Source of the DNA: Alphaproteobacteria bacterium
GTDB lineage: Bacteria > Pseudomonadota > Alphaproteobacteria > Rhodobacterales > Rhodobacteraceae
Assembly: GCA_030424865.1 (NCBI GenBank)
Contig: JAUHVR010000015.1
Span: 1-64,000 of the forward strand
Direction: 5' to 3'
Length of the DNA: 64,000 nt
Position numbers and translations under genes: made by a program. Under the pieces are notes generated by a model that was not told where the DNA came from, did no database searches, and was given only the letters and a program-made list of their open reading frames with translations. Below are positions 43,170-52,898 of this stretch, piece after piece (position 1 is the first letter of the stretch; each line of letters opens with the position of its first letter).

Positions 43170-43184
43170 GGGGGCTCTGCCCCC
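43170..43184 (+). repeat. Second copy of the GGGGGC-TCT-GCCCCC hairpin
   Basis: GGGGGC (43170-43175), TCT, GCCCCC (43179-43184) repeats the core of the hairpin at 2210-2228, here between fmdA and fmdB. The downstream part differs (GCCCTTCCCGAGG). Confidence 0.55.
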
Positions 43185-43215
43185 GCCCTTCCCGAGGCGG
43201 AGGCAGCACGCGCAA

Positions 43216-44445
43216 TCAGAGGTCGGGGGCCAGCGGAATGTCGACCGAACCGTCCAGATACTTGGTCGGCCCCTCAGCATTGGGCATCATGTCCCATTGG
43301 AAAATGTCGTTGGGCAGCCAGAGCGTCGCACAGGCGTTCGGGATGTCGACAACCCCCGAGATGTGCCCCTGCACCGGCGCGGTCCCGAGGATCGCATAGG
43401 CCTGCGCGCCCGAGTAACCGAACTTTTTCAGGTACTCGATCGCATTCAGACAGGCCTGACGATAGGCGACATGCACGTCCAGATAGTGCTGCTCGCCCTC
43501 TTCATCGACGGAAATACCTTCGAAGATCAGGTAGTTGTCATACGACGGGGTGATCGGCGAGGGTTTGAAGATGGGGTTGCGAATGGCATATTTCGTCATA
43601 CCGTCCTTGATCAGGCTGACCTTGAGGTGCAACCACCCGGCCATCTCGATCGCGCCGCAGAAGGTGATCTCGCCATCCCCCTGGCTGAAGTGCAGGTCGC
43701 CCATCGACAGGCCCGCGCCGTCCACATAGACCGGGAAATAGCAGACCGAGCCGCGGCTCAGGTCCTTGATGTCACAGTTGCCGCCATGTTCGCGCGGCGG
43801 CACGGTGCGGGCCCCTTCGGCCGCGGCGGCATCGCGCGCCTCGCCCTTCATCGCACCCATGTGCGCGCTTTGGGTGTTGGGCAGCGCCGCCAGCGGCGGG
43901 GTGCGGTCGGGATCGGTGTTGAACAGCGCGGTTTCGCGGGTGTTCCACATGTCCAGCATCTTTTTGTCGGGCAGACAGCCGATCAGGCCGGGGTGGATCA
44001 GACCGGCATATTTCACCCCCGGCACGTGGCGGGATTCGGTGAACATGCCCTTGATGTCCCAGATCGACTTTTGCGCCTCGGGGAAATGCTCGGTGAGGAA
44101 ACCGCCGCCGTTCTGTTTGGAAAAGAAGCCGTTGAACCCCCAAAGGCTGTCTTCCTTGGCGCCGATGTCCAGGATTTCGACCACCAGCAGGTCCCCCGGT
44201 TCCGCGCCTTTGACGCCGATGGGGCCCGACAGATAGTGCACCTGCTCAAGCTCGACATCACGCACATCGCTGGCGTCGTCGTCGTTCTTGATCTGGCCAC
44301 CGGTCCAGTCATAGGTCTCGATCTTGAACTCGTCGCCCGGTTCGACCCAGACATTGATCGGAATGTCGGGATGCCAGCGGTTGTGAATGTTTTCGTTGGT
44401 GTGGGGGCTCTCGTTCAGATCGACCGAGATCAAGGTATCCGCCAT
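43216..44445 (-). CDS. fmdA: Formamidase (acetamidase/formamidase family)
   Basis: 409 residues, the size of Methylophilus FmdA. It hydrolyses formamide to formate and ammonia. Landmarks: HNRWHPDIPINVWVEPGDEFKIETYDWTGG, GPIGVKGAEPGDLLVVEILDIG, HPGLIGCLP, HGGNCDIKDLSRGS and GVVDIPNACATLWLP. GGAGGACCCA precedes the ATG. It follows urtE by 23 bases in the urtABCDE-fmdAB operon, so imported amide or urea supplies nitrogen. Confidence 0.92.
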   Translation of the reverse strand: MADTLISVDLNESPHTNENIHNRWHPDIPINVWVEPGDEFKIETYDWTGGQIKNDDDASDVRDVELEQVHYLSGPIGVKGAEPGDLLVVEILDIGAKEDSLWGFNGFFSKQNGGGFLTEHFPEAQKSIWDIKGMFTESRHVPGVKYAGLIHPGLIGCLPDKKMLDMWNTRETALFNTDPDRTPPLAALPNTQSAHMGAMKGEARDAAAAEGARTVPPREHGGNCDIKDLSRGSVCYFPVYVDGAGLSMGDLHFSQGDGEITFCGAIEMAGWLHLKVSLIKDGMTKYAIRNPIFKPSPITPSYDNYLIFEGISVDEEGEQHYLDVHVAYRQACLNAIEYLKKFGYSGAQAYAILGTAPVQGHISGVVDIPNACATLWLPNDIFQWDMMPNAEGPTKYLDGSVDIPLAPDL

Positions 44446-44468
44446 TGGGTCCTCCTAGGCTTGTTGGA

Positions 44469-45158
44469 TTAAACTGAAAGGAATTTCGAGACCTTGGCCT
44501 CGTCGACGCCCGCACGCGGGCTGTCGTGCACGAAACGGCCGTTTTCGATGACCATCACGCGGTCGGCCACATCCAGCGCGAAGCTGAGTACCTGTTCGGA
44601 AACGACAATGCTCAGGCCCTTCTGGTCGCGGATCTGGCGCAGGGTGCGCGCCATGTCGCGGATGATCGAGGGCTGGATGCCCTCGGTGGGTTCGTCCAGC
44701 AGCAGCACCTTGGGGTTCGACGCAAGGGCGCGTGCGATCGCAAGCTGCTGCTGCTGTCCGCCGGACAGGTTCCCCCCGCGCCTGTCCTTCATCTCGAGAA
44801 GAACCGGGAAGAGTTCATAGATGTCGTCAGGCACTTTCTTCTGTCCGGTAACGGTCAGACCGGTTTCGACGTTTTCCTTGACCGTCATGGCGGAAAAGAT
44901 CATTCGACCCTGCGGGACATAGGCGATGCCCTTGGCAACCCGCTGGTGGGACTTGAGGCCCGTCAGCGCCTCGTCGCCTACCGTGACCTCGCCGCCGCGT
45001 TCGGGCACAATGCCCATCAGGGTCTTCATGAGCGTCGTCTTGCCCATGCCGTTGCGGCCCATGATGGCGACAATCTCGCCCGGTTTCACGTTCAGGTCCA
45101 GGCTGTGCAGGATCTCGCTTTCGCCATACGAGGCGCGCAGTGCGTTTACGTTCAACAT
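44469..45158 (-). CDS. urtE: Urea/short-chain amide ABC transporter ATP-binding protein UrtE
   Basis: 229 residues of the LivF type. Walker A MGRNGMGKTT, signature LSGGQQQQLAIARA, Walker B VLLLDEPTEGIQPSII. YGESEILHSLDLNVKPGE is typical of UrtE. Cytoplasmic partner of UrtD. The link with formamidase suggests amides as substrates besides urea. Confidence 0.9.
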   Translation of the reverse strand: MLNVNALRASYGESEILHSLDLNVKPGEIVAIMGRNGMGKTTLMKTLMGIVPERGGEVTVGDEALTGLKSHQRVAKGIAYVPQGRMIFSAMTVKENVETGLTVTGQKKVPDDIYELFPVLLEMKDRRGGNLSGGQQQQLAIARALASNPKVLLLDEPTEGIQPSIIRDMARTLRQIRDQKGLSIVVSEQVLSFALDVADRVMVIENGRFVHDSPRAGVDEAKVSKFLSV

Positions 45159-45170
45159 TGGCGGATCTCC

Positions 45171-45911
45171 TTAGTGGCCGAGGTAGACTTCGATGACCTT
45201 GGGGTCGTTCTGGACGCGCTCCATCGAGCCCTCGGACAGCGTCTGCCCCTGGTGCAGAACCGTGACGCGGGTGGCGATGTCGGCGACAAAGCCCATGTCG
45301 TGTTCGATCACGATGACCGAGCGGTCCTGGATGATGCGGTTGAGCAGTTCGGCGGTTTTCTTGCGCTCGGCCACCGACATGCCCGCAACCGGTTCGTCCA
45401 GCATCAAAAGCTCGGGGTCCTGGATCAGCAGCATCCCGATTTCCAGCCACTGCTTTTGCCCGTGGCTGAGAAAGGCCGCCTTTTCGTCAAGCTGATCGTC
45501 CAGAAAGATCGTCTCGGCGATCTCTTGGATGCGGGTTTTCACCGGGTCGTCCCGCTGGAACATCAGCGCACCAAAGACGCCGTGCCCCTTGGGATAGCTC
45601 AGCTCCAGGTTTTCAAAGACAGTCAGGTCCTCATAGACGCTGGGCGTCTGGAACTTGCGGCCCACCCCGGCGTGCACGATCTGGTCCTCGCGCATCGCCA
45701 ACAGCTCTTTGCCCTTGAACTTGACCGACCCGCCGGTGGCCTTGGTGCGGCCGCAGATCAGGTCCAGCACCGTGGTCTTGCCCGCGCCGTTGGGGCCGAT
45801 GATCACGCGGCATTCATTGGGTTCGACATAGAAGCTCAGGTCGTTGACCGCCTTGAAGCCATCAAAGGACACGGTCAGGTCTTCGACGCTCAGGATATAT
45901 CTGTCAGACAT
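45171..45911 (-). CDS. urtD: Urea/short-chain amide ABC transporter ATP-binding protein UrtD
   Basis: 246 residues of the LivG type. Walker A GPNGAGKTT, signature LSHGQKQWLEIGMLL (the LSHGQKQ form is typical of UrtD), Walker B LLMLDEPVAGMS. YLGH is the family C-terminus. Spaced 12 bases from urtE and 10 bases from urtC. Confidence 0.92.
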   Translation of the reverse strand: MSDRYILSVEDLTVSFDGFKAVNDLSFYVEPNECRVIIGPNGAGKTTVLDLICGRTKATGGSVKFKGKELLAMREDQIVHAGVGRKFQTPSVYEDLTVFENLELSYPKGHGVFGALMFQRDDPVKTRIQEIAETIFLDDQLDEKAAFLSHGQKQWLEIGMLLIQDPELLMLDEPVAGMSVAERKKTAELLNRIIQDRSVIVIEHDMGFVADIATRVTVLHQGQTLSEGSMERVQNDPKVIEVYLGH

Positions 45912-45921
45912 CTGCTGTCCC

Positions 45922-47049
45922 TCACTCTGCCGGGGCGCCCGCAGGGGTCGCTGCGTCGCTGTCTTTGGATTTCTTGATCAGGCCCAGAAGGCGCGGTTCG
46001 ATCTTTTCGGACCAGACACCGGCCAGACCGTTGGGAAAGAACATCACCACTGCGATGAAGAGCCCGCCGAGGCCAAGCAGCCAAAGTTCGGGGAAGGCCT
46101 CAGAAAAGGTGGTCTTGGCCCAGTTCACCAGAAGCGCGCCATAGACCGCGCCCAGGATCGACAGGCGGCCACCGACGGCGCAAAAGATCACCATCTCGAT
46201 CGAGGGCACGATGCCGACCAGCGTGGGCGACATGAAGCCGACCTGCAGGGTGAACATTGCCCCGCCGATGCCTGCAAATGCCGCGCCAAGGCAGAAGATG
46301 AAGATCTTGAAGTTCGCGACGTTGTAGCCGGAAAAGCGCACCCGGTCCTCTTGGTCGCGCATGGCGATCAGCAGACGGCCCAGCTTGGATTTGCGCACGT
46401 ATTGCGCCACCAGAAGCACCGCAAAAAGCAGCACGCCGTTGACGAAATACAGCGTCGTCTTGGCCTCATCCGTGCGGATGTCCCAGCCCAGCAGCGTGCG
46501 CAGGTCGGTGATGCCGTTCACACCGCCGGTATAGCCCTGCTGGCCGATGATCAGGATCGTCAGGATCGCGGCAAAGGCCTGGGTGATGATGGCGAAATAC
46601 ACGCCCCCCACCCGCCGGGTGAACATCGCAAAGCCGATGATGAAGGCAAAGATGACCGGGACCACGACAACGGCGAGCAGCGCAAAGGGCAGGCTGTAGA
46701 AAGGCTGCCACCAGGACGGCAGCTCTGTCAGCTGGTTCCAGTCCATGAAGTCCGGGATCCCGGGGGTGGACTGGATGGAGGTGTTTTCGGGTGTCGACGC
46801 CTCGAGCTTCAGGAACATCGCCATGCAGTAGCCGCCAAGGCCAAAGAACACGCCCTGGCCCAGGCTGAGGATCCCGCCCGCGCCCCAGCAGAGCGCAAGC
46901 CCCACCGCGACGAAGGCATAGGTCAGGTACTTGCCAAAGAGGTTCAGACGAAAGCTGTCAAGCGCGGCCGGTAGCACCAGGAAGATCACTGCCGCCAGAA
47001 GCAGAAAGCCGATCAACTCTTTGCGGGACATGAAGGATGTGAGGGACAT
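45922..47049 (-). CDS. urtC: Urea/short-chain amide ABC transporter permease UrtC
   Basis: 375 residues of the LivM type with about ten membrane helices. Key regions: ALCWGAGGILSLGQGVFFGLGGY, and the permease loop GRLLIAMRDQEDRVRFSGYNVANFKIF. A second possible start is ATG 47031. Membrane partner of UrtB. Confidence 0.9.
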   Translation of the reverse strand: MSLTSFMSRKELIGFLLLAAVIFLVLPAALDSFRLNLFGKYLTYAFVAVGLALCWGAGGILSLGQGVFFGLGGYCMAMFLKLEASTPENTSIQSTPGIPDFMDWNQLTELPSWWQPFYSLPFALLAVVVVPVIFAFIIGFAMFTRRVGGVYFAIITQAFAAILTILIIGQQGYTGGVNGITDLRTLLGWDIRTDEAKTTLYFVNGVLLFAVLLVAQYVRKSKLGRLLIAMRDQEDRVRFSGYNVANFKIFIFCLGAAFAGIGGAMFTLQVGFMSPTLVGIVPSIEMVIFCAVGGRLSILGAVYGALLVNWAKTTFSEAFPELWLLGLGGLFIAVVMFFPNGLAGVWSEKIEPRLLGLIKKSKDSDAATPAGAPAE

Positions 47050-47061
47050 TTCAGCAGCTCC

Positions 47062-47988
47062 TTACTTGCGCAGTTTCAGGGCAAAGAGACCTTGCGGACG
47101 CACCATCAGGATGCCGACCACCACCAGGAGCGTCAGAACCTTGGCCATCGAGCCGGACAGGAAGAACTCCATGATCGACTGGGCCTGGCTGATCGAGAAG
47201 GCGCTGGCGATGGTGCCCAACAGGCTTGCCGCACCGCCAAAGACGACCACCAGGAAGGTGTCGACGATGTAAAGCTGGCCAGCGGTCGGACCGGTCGACC
47301 CGATCATCGTAAAGGCCGATCCCGCCACGCCTGCGACGCCGCAGCCGATGCCAAAGGTCAGCCGGTCGGTCCATTCGGTGTTGATGCCCACAGCCCCCGC
47401 CATGACGCGGTTCTGGTTGATGGCACGCACCTGCTTGCCCCAGTTCGACCGGAACATCATGATGTAGACGGCCAGCGAAATGCCCACGGCCAGGATCATC
47501 ACAAAGATGCCGTTGATCGGAATTTCAATAAGATCCGTAAGAGGCAGTGATCCCATCATCCAGTCGGGGATAGAGACCCCAACCTCGCGCGCGCCAAAGA
47601 CGCTGCGATAGACCTGCTGCAGGATCAGGCTCAGGCCCCATGTGGCCAGAAGGGTGTCGAGCGGACGCTTGTAAAGGTGCCGGATCAGGCCCCATTCGAC
47701 CAAAAGCCCCAACGCGCCCGAGGCGATGAACGCCAGAAACATCGCCAGAAAGAAATAACCGCTGAACAGCGCGGGCATGTAATCGGCAAAAAGGTTTGAC
47801 ACCAGATAGGTGACATAGGCGCCAAGGATCATGAACTCGCCATGGGCCATGTTGATCACGCCCATCTGTCCGAAGATGATGGCCAGCCCAAGGGCCATCA
47901 GCACGAACACCGAGAAAAGAATAAGTCCTGCAAAGCCCTGCATGGCAAAGATCGCGCCAAGCTCGGGCCAGGAATAGTCAGCAAACAT
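47062..47988 (-). CDS. urtB: Urea/short-chain amide ABC transporter permease UrtB
   Basis: 308 residues of the LivH type with about eight membrane helices. MGVINMAHGEFMILGAYVTYLV is the family signature; GKQVRAINQNRVMAGAVGINTEWTDRLTFGIG is the loop that contacts the ATPase. It lies 85 bases after urtA, separated by a strong stem-loop. Confidence 0.9.
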   Translation of the reverse strand: MFADYSWPELGAIFAMQGFAGLILFSVFVLMALGLAIIFGQMGVINMAHGEFMILGAYVTYLVSNLFADYMPALFSGYFFLAMFLAFIASGALGLLVEWGLIRHLYKRPLDTLLATWGLSLILQQVYRSVFGAREVGVSIPDWMMGSLPLTDLIEIPINGIFVMILAVGISLAVYIMMFRSNWGKQVRAINQNRVMAGAVGINTEWTDRLTFGIGCGVAGVAGSAFTMIGSTGPTAGQLYIVDTFLVVVFGGAASLLGTIASAFSISQAQSIMEFFLSGSMAKVLTLLVVVGILMVRPQGLFALKLRK

Positions 47989-48031
47989 GCCGGCCTCCGG
48001 TCAGATTGAAAGGGGGGGAGAAAGAAAAGGA

Positions 48032-48065
48032 GCGCGACCCGGGGGGACCTGATCCCGGGCCGCGC
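48032..48065 (-). other. 12-bp stem-loop between urtA and urtB
   Basis: GCGCGACCCGGG (48032-48043) and CCCGGGCCGCGC (48054-48065) form a 12-bp stem with one G-U pair on the minus strand, followed there by a pyrimidine-rich CTCCTTTTCTTTC. It should lower transcription into urtB and protect urtA mRNA. Confidence 0.7.
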
Positions 48066-48073
48066 CGAAGGGT

Positions 48074-49345
48074 TTACTGGTACCCTTCTGGGAACGGATC
48101 GGGTTCGACCAGTTCGGCGGTCTCGAAGACCACTTCGTACTGCCCGTCCGCCTGTGCCTTGCCGACGCGGGTCTTGGACCACAGGTGGTGGTTTTCGTGC
48201 ACCTTGACATAGCCTTCGGGGGCGGTTGTCAGCTCGATGCCCGGGCTGGCCGCGCGCACCTTGTCGACGTCGAAGCTGCCGGCTTTCTCGACCGCCGCTT
48301 TCCACAGCCACGGACCCAGATAGGCCGCCTGCGTCACGTCACCCACAACGATGTCTTCGCCCCACATCTCTTTGAACGCCTTGACGAACGCCAGGTTGTT
48401 CTCGTTCTGCAGGCTCTGGAAGTACTTCATGCAGGCGTAGGACCCGGCGATGTTCTCGCCGCCAATGCCGCGAATCTCGTCTTCGGTCACCGAGATGGTC
48501 AGAACGATCGGCTTTTCCTTGGCCGGGTCGATGCCCGCCGCGGTCAGCTGCTTGTAGAAGGCCACGTTCGAGCCACCCACGACGATGGCATAGATCACGT
48601 CCGGCTTTTTCAGGCGGATCTTGTTGATGACCGAGTTGAACTGGGTGTGGCCCAGCGGATAGTATTCCTCGCCCACGACCTTGCAGCCGTCCATGAAGTT
48701 CTCGATGTGCTTGCGCGCAATCTTGTTGGACGTCCGCGGCCAGATGTAGTCCGAGCCCAACAGGTAGAACGACTTCGCGCCCTTCTCTTTGTTGACCCAG
48801 TCCAGACCCGCGATGATCTGCTGGGTGGCTTCCTGACCGGTGTAGATGACGTTCGGGCTTTCCTCGAGACCTTCGTAGAAGGTCGGGTAGTACAGAAAGC
48901 CGTTGTGCTGTTCAAAGACCGGCAGAACCGCCTTGCGGCTGGCCGAGGTCCAGCAGCCCATGACGCTTGCCACCTTGTCGTTGACCAGCAGCTTGCGGGC
49001 CTTTTCGGCAAAGGTCGGCCAGTCGGATGCGCCGTCTTCCTGAATGTATTCGATCTTGCGGCCCAGAATGCCGCCCTGTTCGTTGATCTGCTTGATTGCC
49101 AGCTTTTCAGCCTGGACCGAGCCGGTCTCGGAAATCGCCATCGTGCCGGTGATCGAGTGCAGGATACCGATGGTCACCGTGTCGTCCGTGACAGCCAGAC
49201 CAGTGGTGTTCACCATGTCGGTCGGATAATCGGATGCCTTCAGCTGTTTTGGCAGAAACAGCGATGCGGTCAGTGCCGCACTTCCTGCAAGCATCGCGCG
49301 GCGGCTAACACCGTTTGCGGGGTTGGATGGATCTTGGTCAGACAT
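48074..49345 (-). CDS. urtA: Urea/short-chain amide ABC transporter binding protein UrtA
   Basis: 423 residues. The N-terminus has a Tat-like signal (SRRAMLAGSAALTASLFLP). The periplasmic type I fold reads VTIGILHSITGTMAISETGSV, YYPTFYEGLEESPNVIYTG and GSDYIWPRTSNKIARKHIE, all typical of UrtA/FmdD. GGAGG precedes the ATG. It heads the urt-fmd operon and is divergent from the NCS1-type sensor kinase gene. Confidence 0.92.
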   Translation of the reverse strand: MSDQDPSNPANGVSRRAMLAGSAALTASLFLPKQLKASDYPTDMVNTTGLAVTDDTVTIGILHSITGTMAISETGSVQAEKLAIKQINEQGGILGRKIEYIQEDGASDWPTFAEKARKLLVNDKVASVMGCWTSASRKAVLPVFEQHNGFLYYPTFYEGLEESPNVIYTGQEATQQIIAGLDWVNKEKGAKSFYLLGSDYIWPRTSNKIARKHIENFMDGCKVVGEEYYPLGHTQFNSVINKIRLKKPDVIYAIVVGGSNVAFYKQLTAAGIDPAKEKPIVLTISVTEDEIRGIGGENIAGSYACMKYFQSLQNENNLAFVKAFKEMWGEDIVVGDVTQAAYLGPWLWKAAVEKAGSFDVDKVRAASPGIELTTAPEGYVKVHENHHLWSKTRVGKAQADGQYEVVFETAELVEPDPFPEGYQ

Positions 49346-49430
49346 ATCGCCTCCAGTTCGTTGCCTAAGAAGCGGGCGATTCCGTTCACCCGGCTCACGA
49401 ACAGGTTCGTTCTGAATGCTGCAGTGCAGT

Positions 49431-49448
49431 ATACGTCAAATGACGTAT
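49431..49448. promoter_or_regulatory. Perfect 18-bp palindrome ATACGTCA-AA-TGACGTAT
   Basis: The element lies between divergent urtA and the hybrid kinase gene, 86 bases upstream of urtA. Symmetric TACGTC-type sites are typical for LuxR/NarL response regulators, one of which is encoded at 52885-53784. It is a good candidate binding site for that regulator. Confidence 0.55.
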
Positions 49449-49452
49449 GTCC

Positions 49453-49469
49453 CTGCGCGTTTTGCGCAG
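49453..49469. promoter_or_regulatory. Second palindrome in the urtA divergent region
   Basis: CTGCGC, GTTTT, GCGCAG (49453-49469) is a perfect inverted repeat four bases after the first palindrome. It could be another operator or a transcript hairpin of either gene. Confidence 0.35.
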
Positions 49470-49568
49470 TATGGTTTTTGTTAACCTTAACGCGGCGCGG
49501 GAGGGCCACTCGGCCAGGGGGCACCCCTTGGCGATTTGGGCGCCGGAGTGACCAATTGGAGTGGCTGA

Positions 49569-52500
49569 ATGACAACGGCGCTAGGGGCGACGCGTGAAAA
49601 GCGGACGTACAACCGCTGGGTCGCGAACGAGACCATGGAGGATTTTGCCCTGCGCTTTACGGCGCGGCGCGCGCGGCGCTGGTCCTACGGACGCGTGGCC
49701 AACACCGCAATCGGCTCGATCTCGTTCCTTGCGCTCGAAGCGATTGGCGCGGCGATCACCCTGACCTATGGGTTCGACATCGCGATCCTGGCCATCATGG
49801 TGGTCGGCGCGCTGCTGTTCCTGACCGGGTTGCCGATCTCGTATTACGCCGCCAAGTATGGTCTGGACATCGACCTGATGACCCGTGGCGCGGGTTTTGG
49901 CTACTTCGGCTCGACCATCACCTCGCTGATCTATGCCTCGTTCACCTTCATATTCTTCGCGCTAGAGGCCGCGATCCTGGCCCTTGCGCTTGAATTCTGC
50001 CTCGGCCTGCCATTGTTCGTGGGCTACGTGCTCAGTTCGCTGATCGTGATCCCGCTGGTCATCCACGGGTTTTCCAAGATCTCGGCCTTTCAGACCTGGA
50101 CCCAACCCCTGTGGGTGCTGCTGCACATCCTGCCCTTCGTCTTTCTGGCCTTTGTCGGCTACGACATCGACACCTGGACGGCCTTTGCGGGGCCGGAACA
50201 GGTGCCTGACGCCTCGCGCCTTCTGCTGTTCGGGGCGGCCTCGGGCGTGGTGTTTTCGCTGGTGGCCCAGATCGGCGAACAGGTTGATTTCATTCGCTTC
50301 CTGCCCGAGCCCAAGACCAGGTCCGACCGGCGCAAATGGTGGGCCTCGCTGATTGCGGCTGGCCCGGGCTGGTCGGTGCTTGGCGTTCTGAAGATGCTGG
50401 CCGGATCCTATCTGGCCACGCTGGTGCTGCGCGAAGGCGCGAGCCCCGAACAGGCCGCCGACCCCACGCATATGTACTATGTCGCCTTCGACCAGGTGCT
50501 GGATTCGCCGGGACTGGTGCTGGGGTTGACCGGGATCTTCGTGATCCTGTCGCAGCTCAAGATCAACGTGACCAACGCCTATGCCGGGTCGATCGCCTGG
50601 TCGAACTTCTTTTCCCGCCTCACGCAGGCCCACCCGGGGCGGGTTGTCTGGCTGGTCTTCAACGTCTGCATTGCGCTGATGCTGATGGAGCTGGGCGTCT
50701 TCACTGGGCTGGAACATGTCCTGAGCGTCTATTCCCACGTCGCCGTGGCCTGGATCGGCGCGCTGGTGTCGGACCTGGTGGTCAACAAGCCGCTGGGCCT
50801 CAGCCCCAAGGGGATCGAGTTCCGCCGCGCCAATCTTTACGACATCAACCCGGTCGGCATCGGATCGATGGGCATCGCCTGTGTGCTGGCCTTTCTGGCC
50901 TACAGCGGCATTCTGGGCCCCTGGCTGCAGGCGTTTTCCGCCTTTGTTGCGCTGGGATCGTCCTTTGTCCTGGCCCCCGTCATCGCCGTTGTGACGCGCG
51001 GCAAATACTATCTGGCGCGGGACGACGGTGACCTGCCGCAGGGCTTGCACACCTGCTCTGTCTGCGAATATCGCTTCGATGCCGAGGACATGACCCATTG
51101 CCCGCTGCACGAAGGACCGATTTGTTCGCTGTGCTGCACGCTTGAGACGGGGTGCCACGACCTGTGCAAACCGCATGCAACGCTGCCGTCGATCGTCAGC
51201 AACTGGCTGTTTCGCTACCTGCCCGACCATGTCGCCAAGCTCTTGCTGACCCGCCACGCGCATTTCGTGCTGGCCACGACGGGACTGTCGCTGACCTTTG
51301 CCCTGCTGCTGCTGGTGATCCGATCTTTCGCCGGGGGGCAGAACTTTGACGCGATCCTGACCGTGATCTTCGGCACCATGCTGATTGTCATCGGCATCTG
51401 CGTCTGGATGTTCCTGCTGATCGGTGAAAGCCGCAAGAACGCCATGGCCGAGGCGCAGCGCCAGACCGAACGGCTGGTCAAGGAAATCCGCGCCCATGAC
51501 CGCACCGACCATGCCCTGCAGGTGGCCAAGGACAAGGCCGAGGCCGCAAACCTGGCCAAGACCCGCTACATGTCCGGCCTGAGCCACGAGTTGCGCACGC
51601 CGCTGAACGCGATCTACGGCTTTGCCCAACTGCTGGAAAAGGACGACCAGCTGGAAAACTGGCGCCCTTCTTTGACCAGCATCCGGCGCTCAAGCGAACA
51701 CCTGGCGGGGCTGATTGACGGCCTTCTGGATATCTCGCGCATCGAGGCCGGGCGGCTCGAGATCATGCGTGACCGCATCAACCTGCGGGTGCTGCTGAAG
51801 CAGGTGACCTCGATCTTCGAGGAAGAGGCGCGCGCCAAGGGCATCACCTTTACGGTCGAAACCCTGGGCCGGCTGCCCACCTTTGTCGGCTCCGATGAAA
51901 AACGCCTGCGCCAGATCATCATCAACCTGCTCTCGAACGCCCTGCGCTATACGGAAACAGGCTCGGTCGGGTTGAAGCTGACCTATCGCAACGAGGTGGC
52001 CATCATCGAGGTGCGCGACACCGGCATCGGCATCGCGCCCGAGCACCTGGACAGCATCTGGCGCCCCTTCGAGCGCGGCGAGCGGCGCGATGTGCAGGGA
52101 TCAGGCCTGGGATTGACCATCACCAAGCTGCTGGTCGAGGTGCTGGGTGGCGAGATCGAGGTGGAAAGCGAGGTTGGCAAGGGCAGCCTGTTCCGCGTGC
52201 GGATGATGCTGCCCTCGCTGACCGCCAGCGCCTTTGGCGCCCAATCCGTCGACCCGGCGGCGGAATCTTTGCCCGTGACGGGCTACAAGGGGCCACGCAA
52301 GACTGTGCTGGTCGTGGACGACGACTTCAACCACCTGGCACTGGTCGACAACTTTCTGAGCGCCTTTGGCTTTGTGGTCCTCTGCGCCTCGTCGGTCGAC
52401 ATGGCCGAGACCATGCTGACCGACGCCACCCCCGACATCATCCTGCTGGACATCGACATGCCCCACCGCGACGGCTGGAGCTTTGCCCGCGCCCTGCGGC

Positions 52501-52898
52501 AAGGCGATCATTCCAAGACGCCGATCGTGATGATCTCGGGCCACGCCCATGAAGAGGGCTTGCACCGCGCCGACATCGGGTTGCACGATGCCTTTCTGGC
52601 CAAGCCTTACAACCTTGACGACCTGCTGTTGCAGATCGCGGAACTTCTGAAAGTCAAACTGATCCTCAAGGACGGCGAGCCCGAGGAACAGCCACAAGAA
52701 ATCTCGCCCGAGGCACGGGCCAAGCTGATCGCGATGGCACAGATCGGACACGCCAGCGGCGTGCGGTCGACGCTAAGCGAACTGATGACCGACGGCGCGC
52801 GGCAGGATCCCCTGATGCGCGCCCTGCAAGACAAGCTTGATCAATTCGACATGGACGGGTTGATCCAGGTGCTTGAGGACCAACATGAACACACCTGA
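49569..52898 (+). CDS. Hybrid histidine kinase with NCS1 permease-like sensor
   Basis: 1109 residues. Residues about 40-480 look like an NCS1 nucleobase/cation symporter (GLDIDLMTRGAGFGYFGSTI, about 12 helices). A Cys/His-rich segment follows at about 490-540 (CSVCEYRF, CPLHEGPICSLCC), then two more helices (560-620). HisKA has His673 in SHELRTPLNAIYGF; the ATPase has IRQIIINLLSNALRY and DTGIGIAP; the receiver Asp is about 961 (IILLDIDMP). It resembles transporter-type sensors such as CbrA but with an NCS1 domain. It faces urtA and probably senses an amide, urea or nucleobase. Confidence 0.88.
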   Translation: MTTALGATREKRTYNRWVANETMEDFALRFTARRARRWSYGRVANTAIGSISFLALEAIGAAITLTYGFDIAILAIMVVGALLFLTGLPISYYAAKYGLDIDLMTRGAGFGYFGSTITSLIYASFTFIFFALEAAILALALEFCLGLPLFVGYVLSSLIVIPLVIHGFSKISAFQTWTQPLWVLLHILPFVFLAFVGYDIDTWTAFAGPEQVPDASRLLLFGAASGVVFSLVAQIGEQVDFIRFLPEPKTRSDRRKWWASLIAAGPGWSVLGVLKMLAGSYLATLVLREGASPEQAADPTHMYYVAFDQVLDSPGLVLGLTGIFVILSQLKINVTNAYAGSIAWSNFFSRLTQAHPGRVVWLVFNVCIALMLMELGVFTGLEHVLSVYSHVAVAWIGALVSDLVVNKPLGLSPKGIEFRRANLYDINPVGIGSMGIACVLAFLAYSGILGPWLQAFSAFVALGSSFVLAPVIAVVTRGKYYLARDDGDLPQGLHTCSVCEYRFDAEDMTHCPLHEGPICSLCCTLETGCHDLCKPHATLPSIVSNWLFRYLPDHVAKLLLTRHAHFVLATTGLSLTFALLLLVIRSFAGGQNFDAILTVIFGTMLIVIGICVWMFLLIGESRKNAMAEAQRQTERLVKEIRAHDRTDHALQVAKDKAEAANLAKTRYMSGLSHELRTPLNAIYGFAQLLEKDDQLENWRPSLTSIRRSSEHLAGLIDGLLDISRIEAGRLEIMRDRINLRVLLKQVTSIFEEEARAKGITFTVETLGRLPTFVGSDEKRLRQIIINLLSNALRYTETGSVGLKLTYRNEVAIIEVRDTGIGIAPEHLDSIWRPFERGERRDVQGSGLGLTITKLLVEVLGGEIEVESEVGKGSLFRVRMMLPSLTASAFGAQSVDPAAESLPVTGYKGPRKTVLVVDDDFNHLALVDNFLSAFGFVVLCASSVDMAETMLTDATPDIILLDIDMPHRDGWSFARALRQGDHSKTPIVMISGHAHEEGLHRADIGLHDAFLAKPYNLDDLLLQIAELLKVKLILKDGEPEEQPQEISPEARAKLIAMAQIGHASGVRSTLSELMTDGARQDPLMRALQDKLDQFDMDGLIQVLEDQHEHT

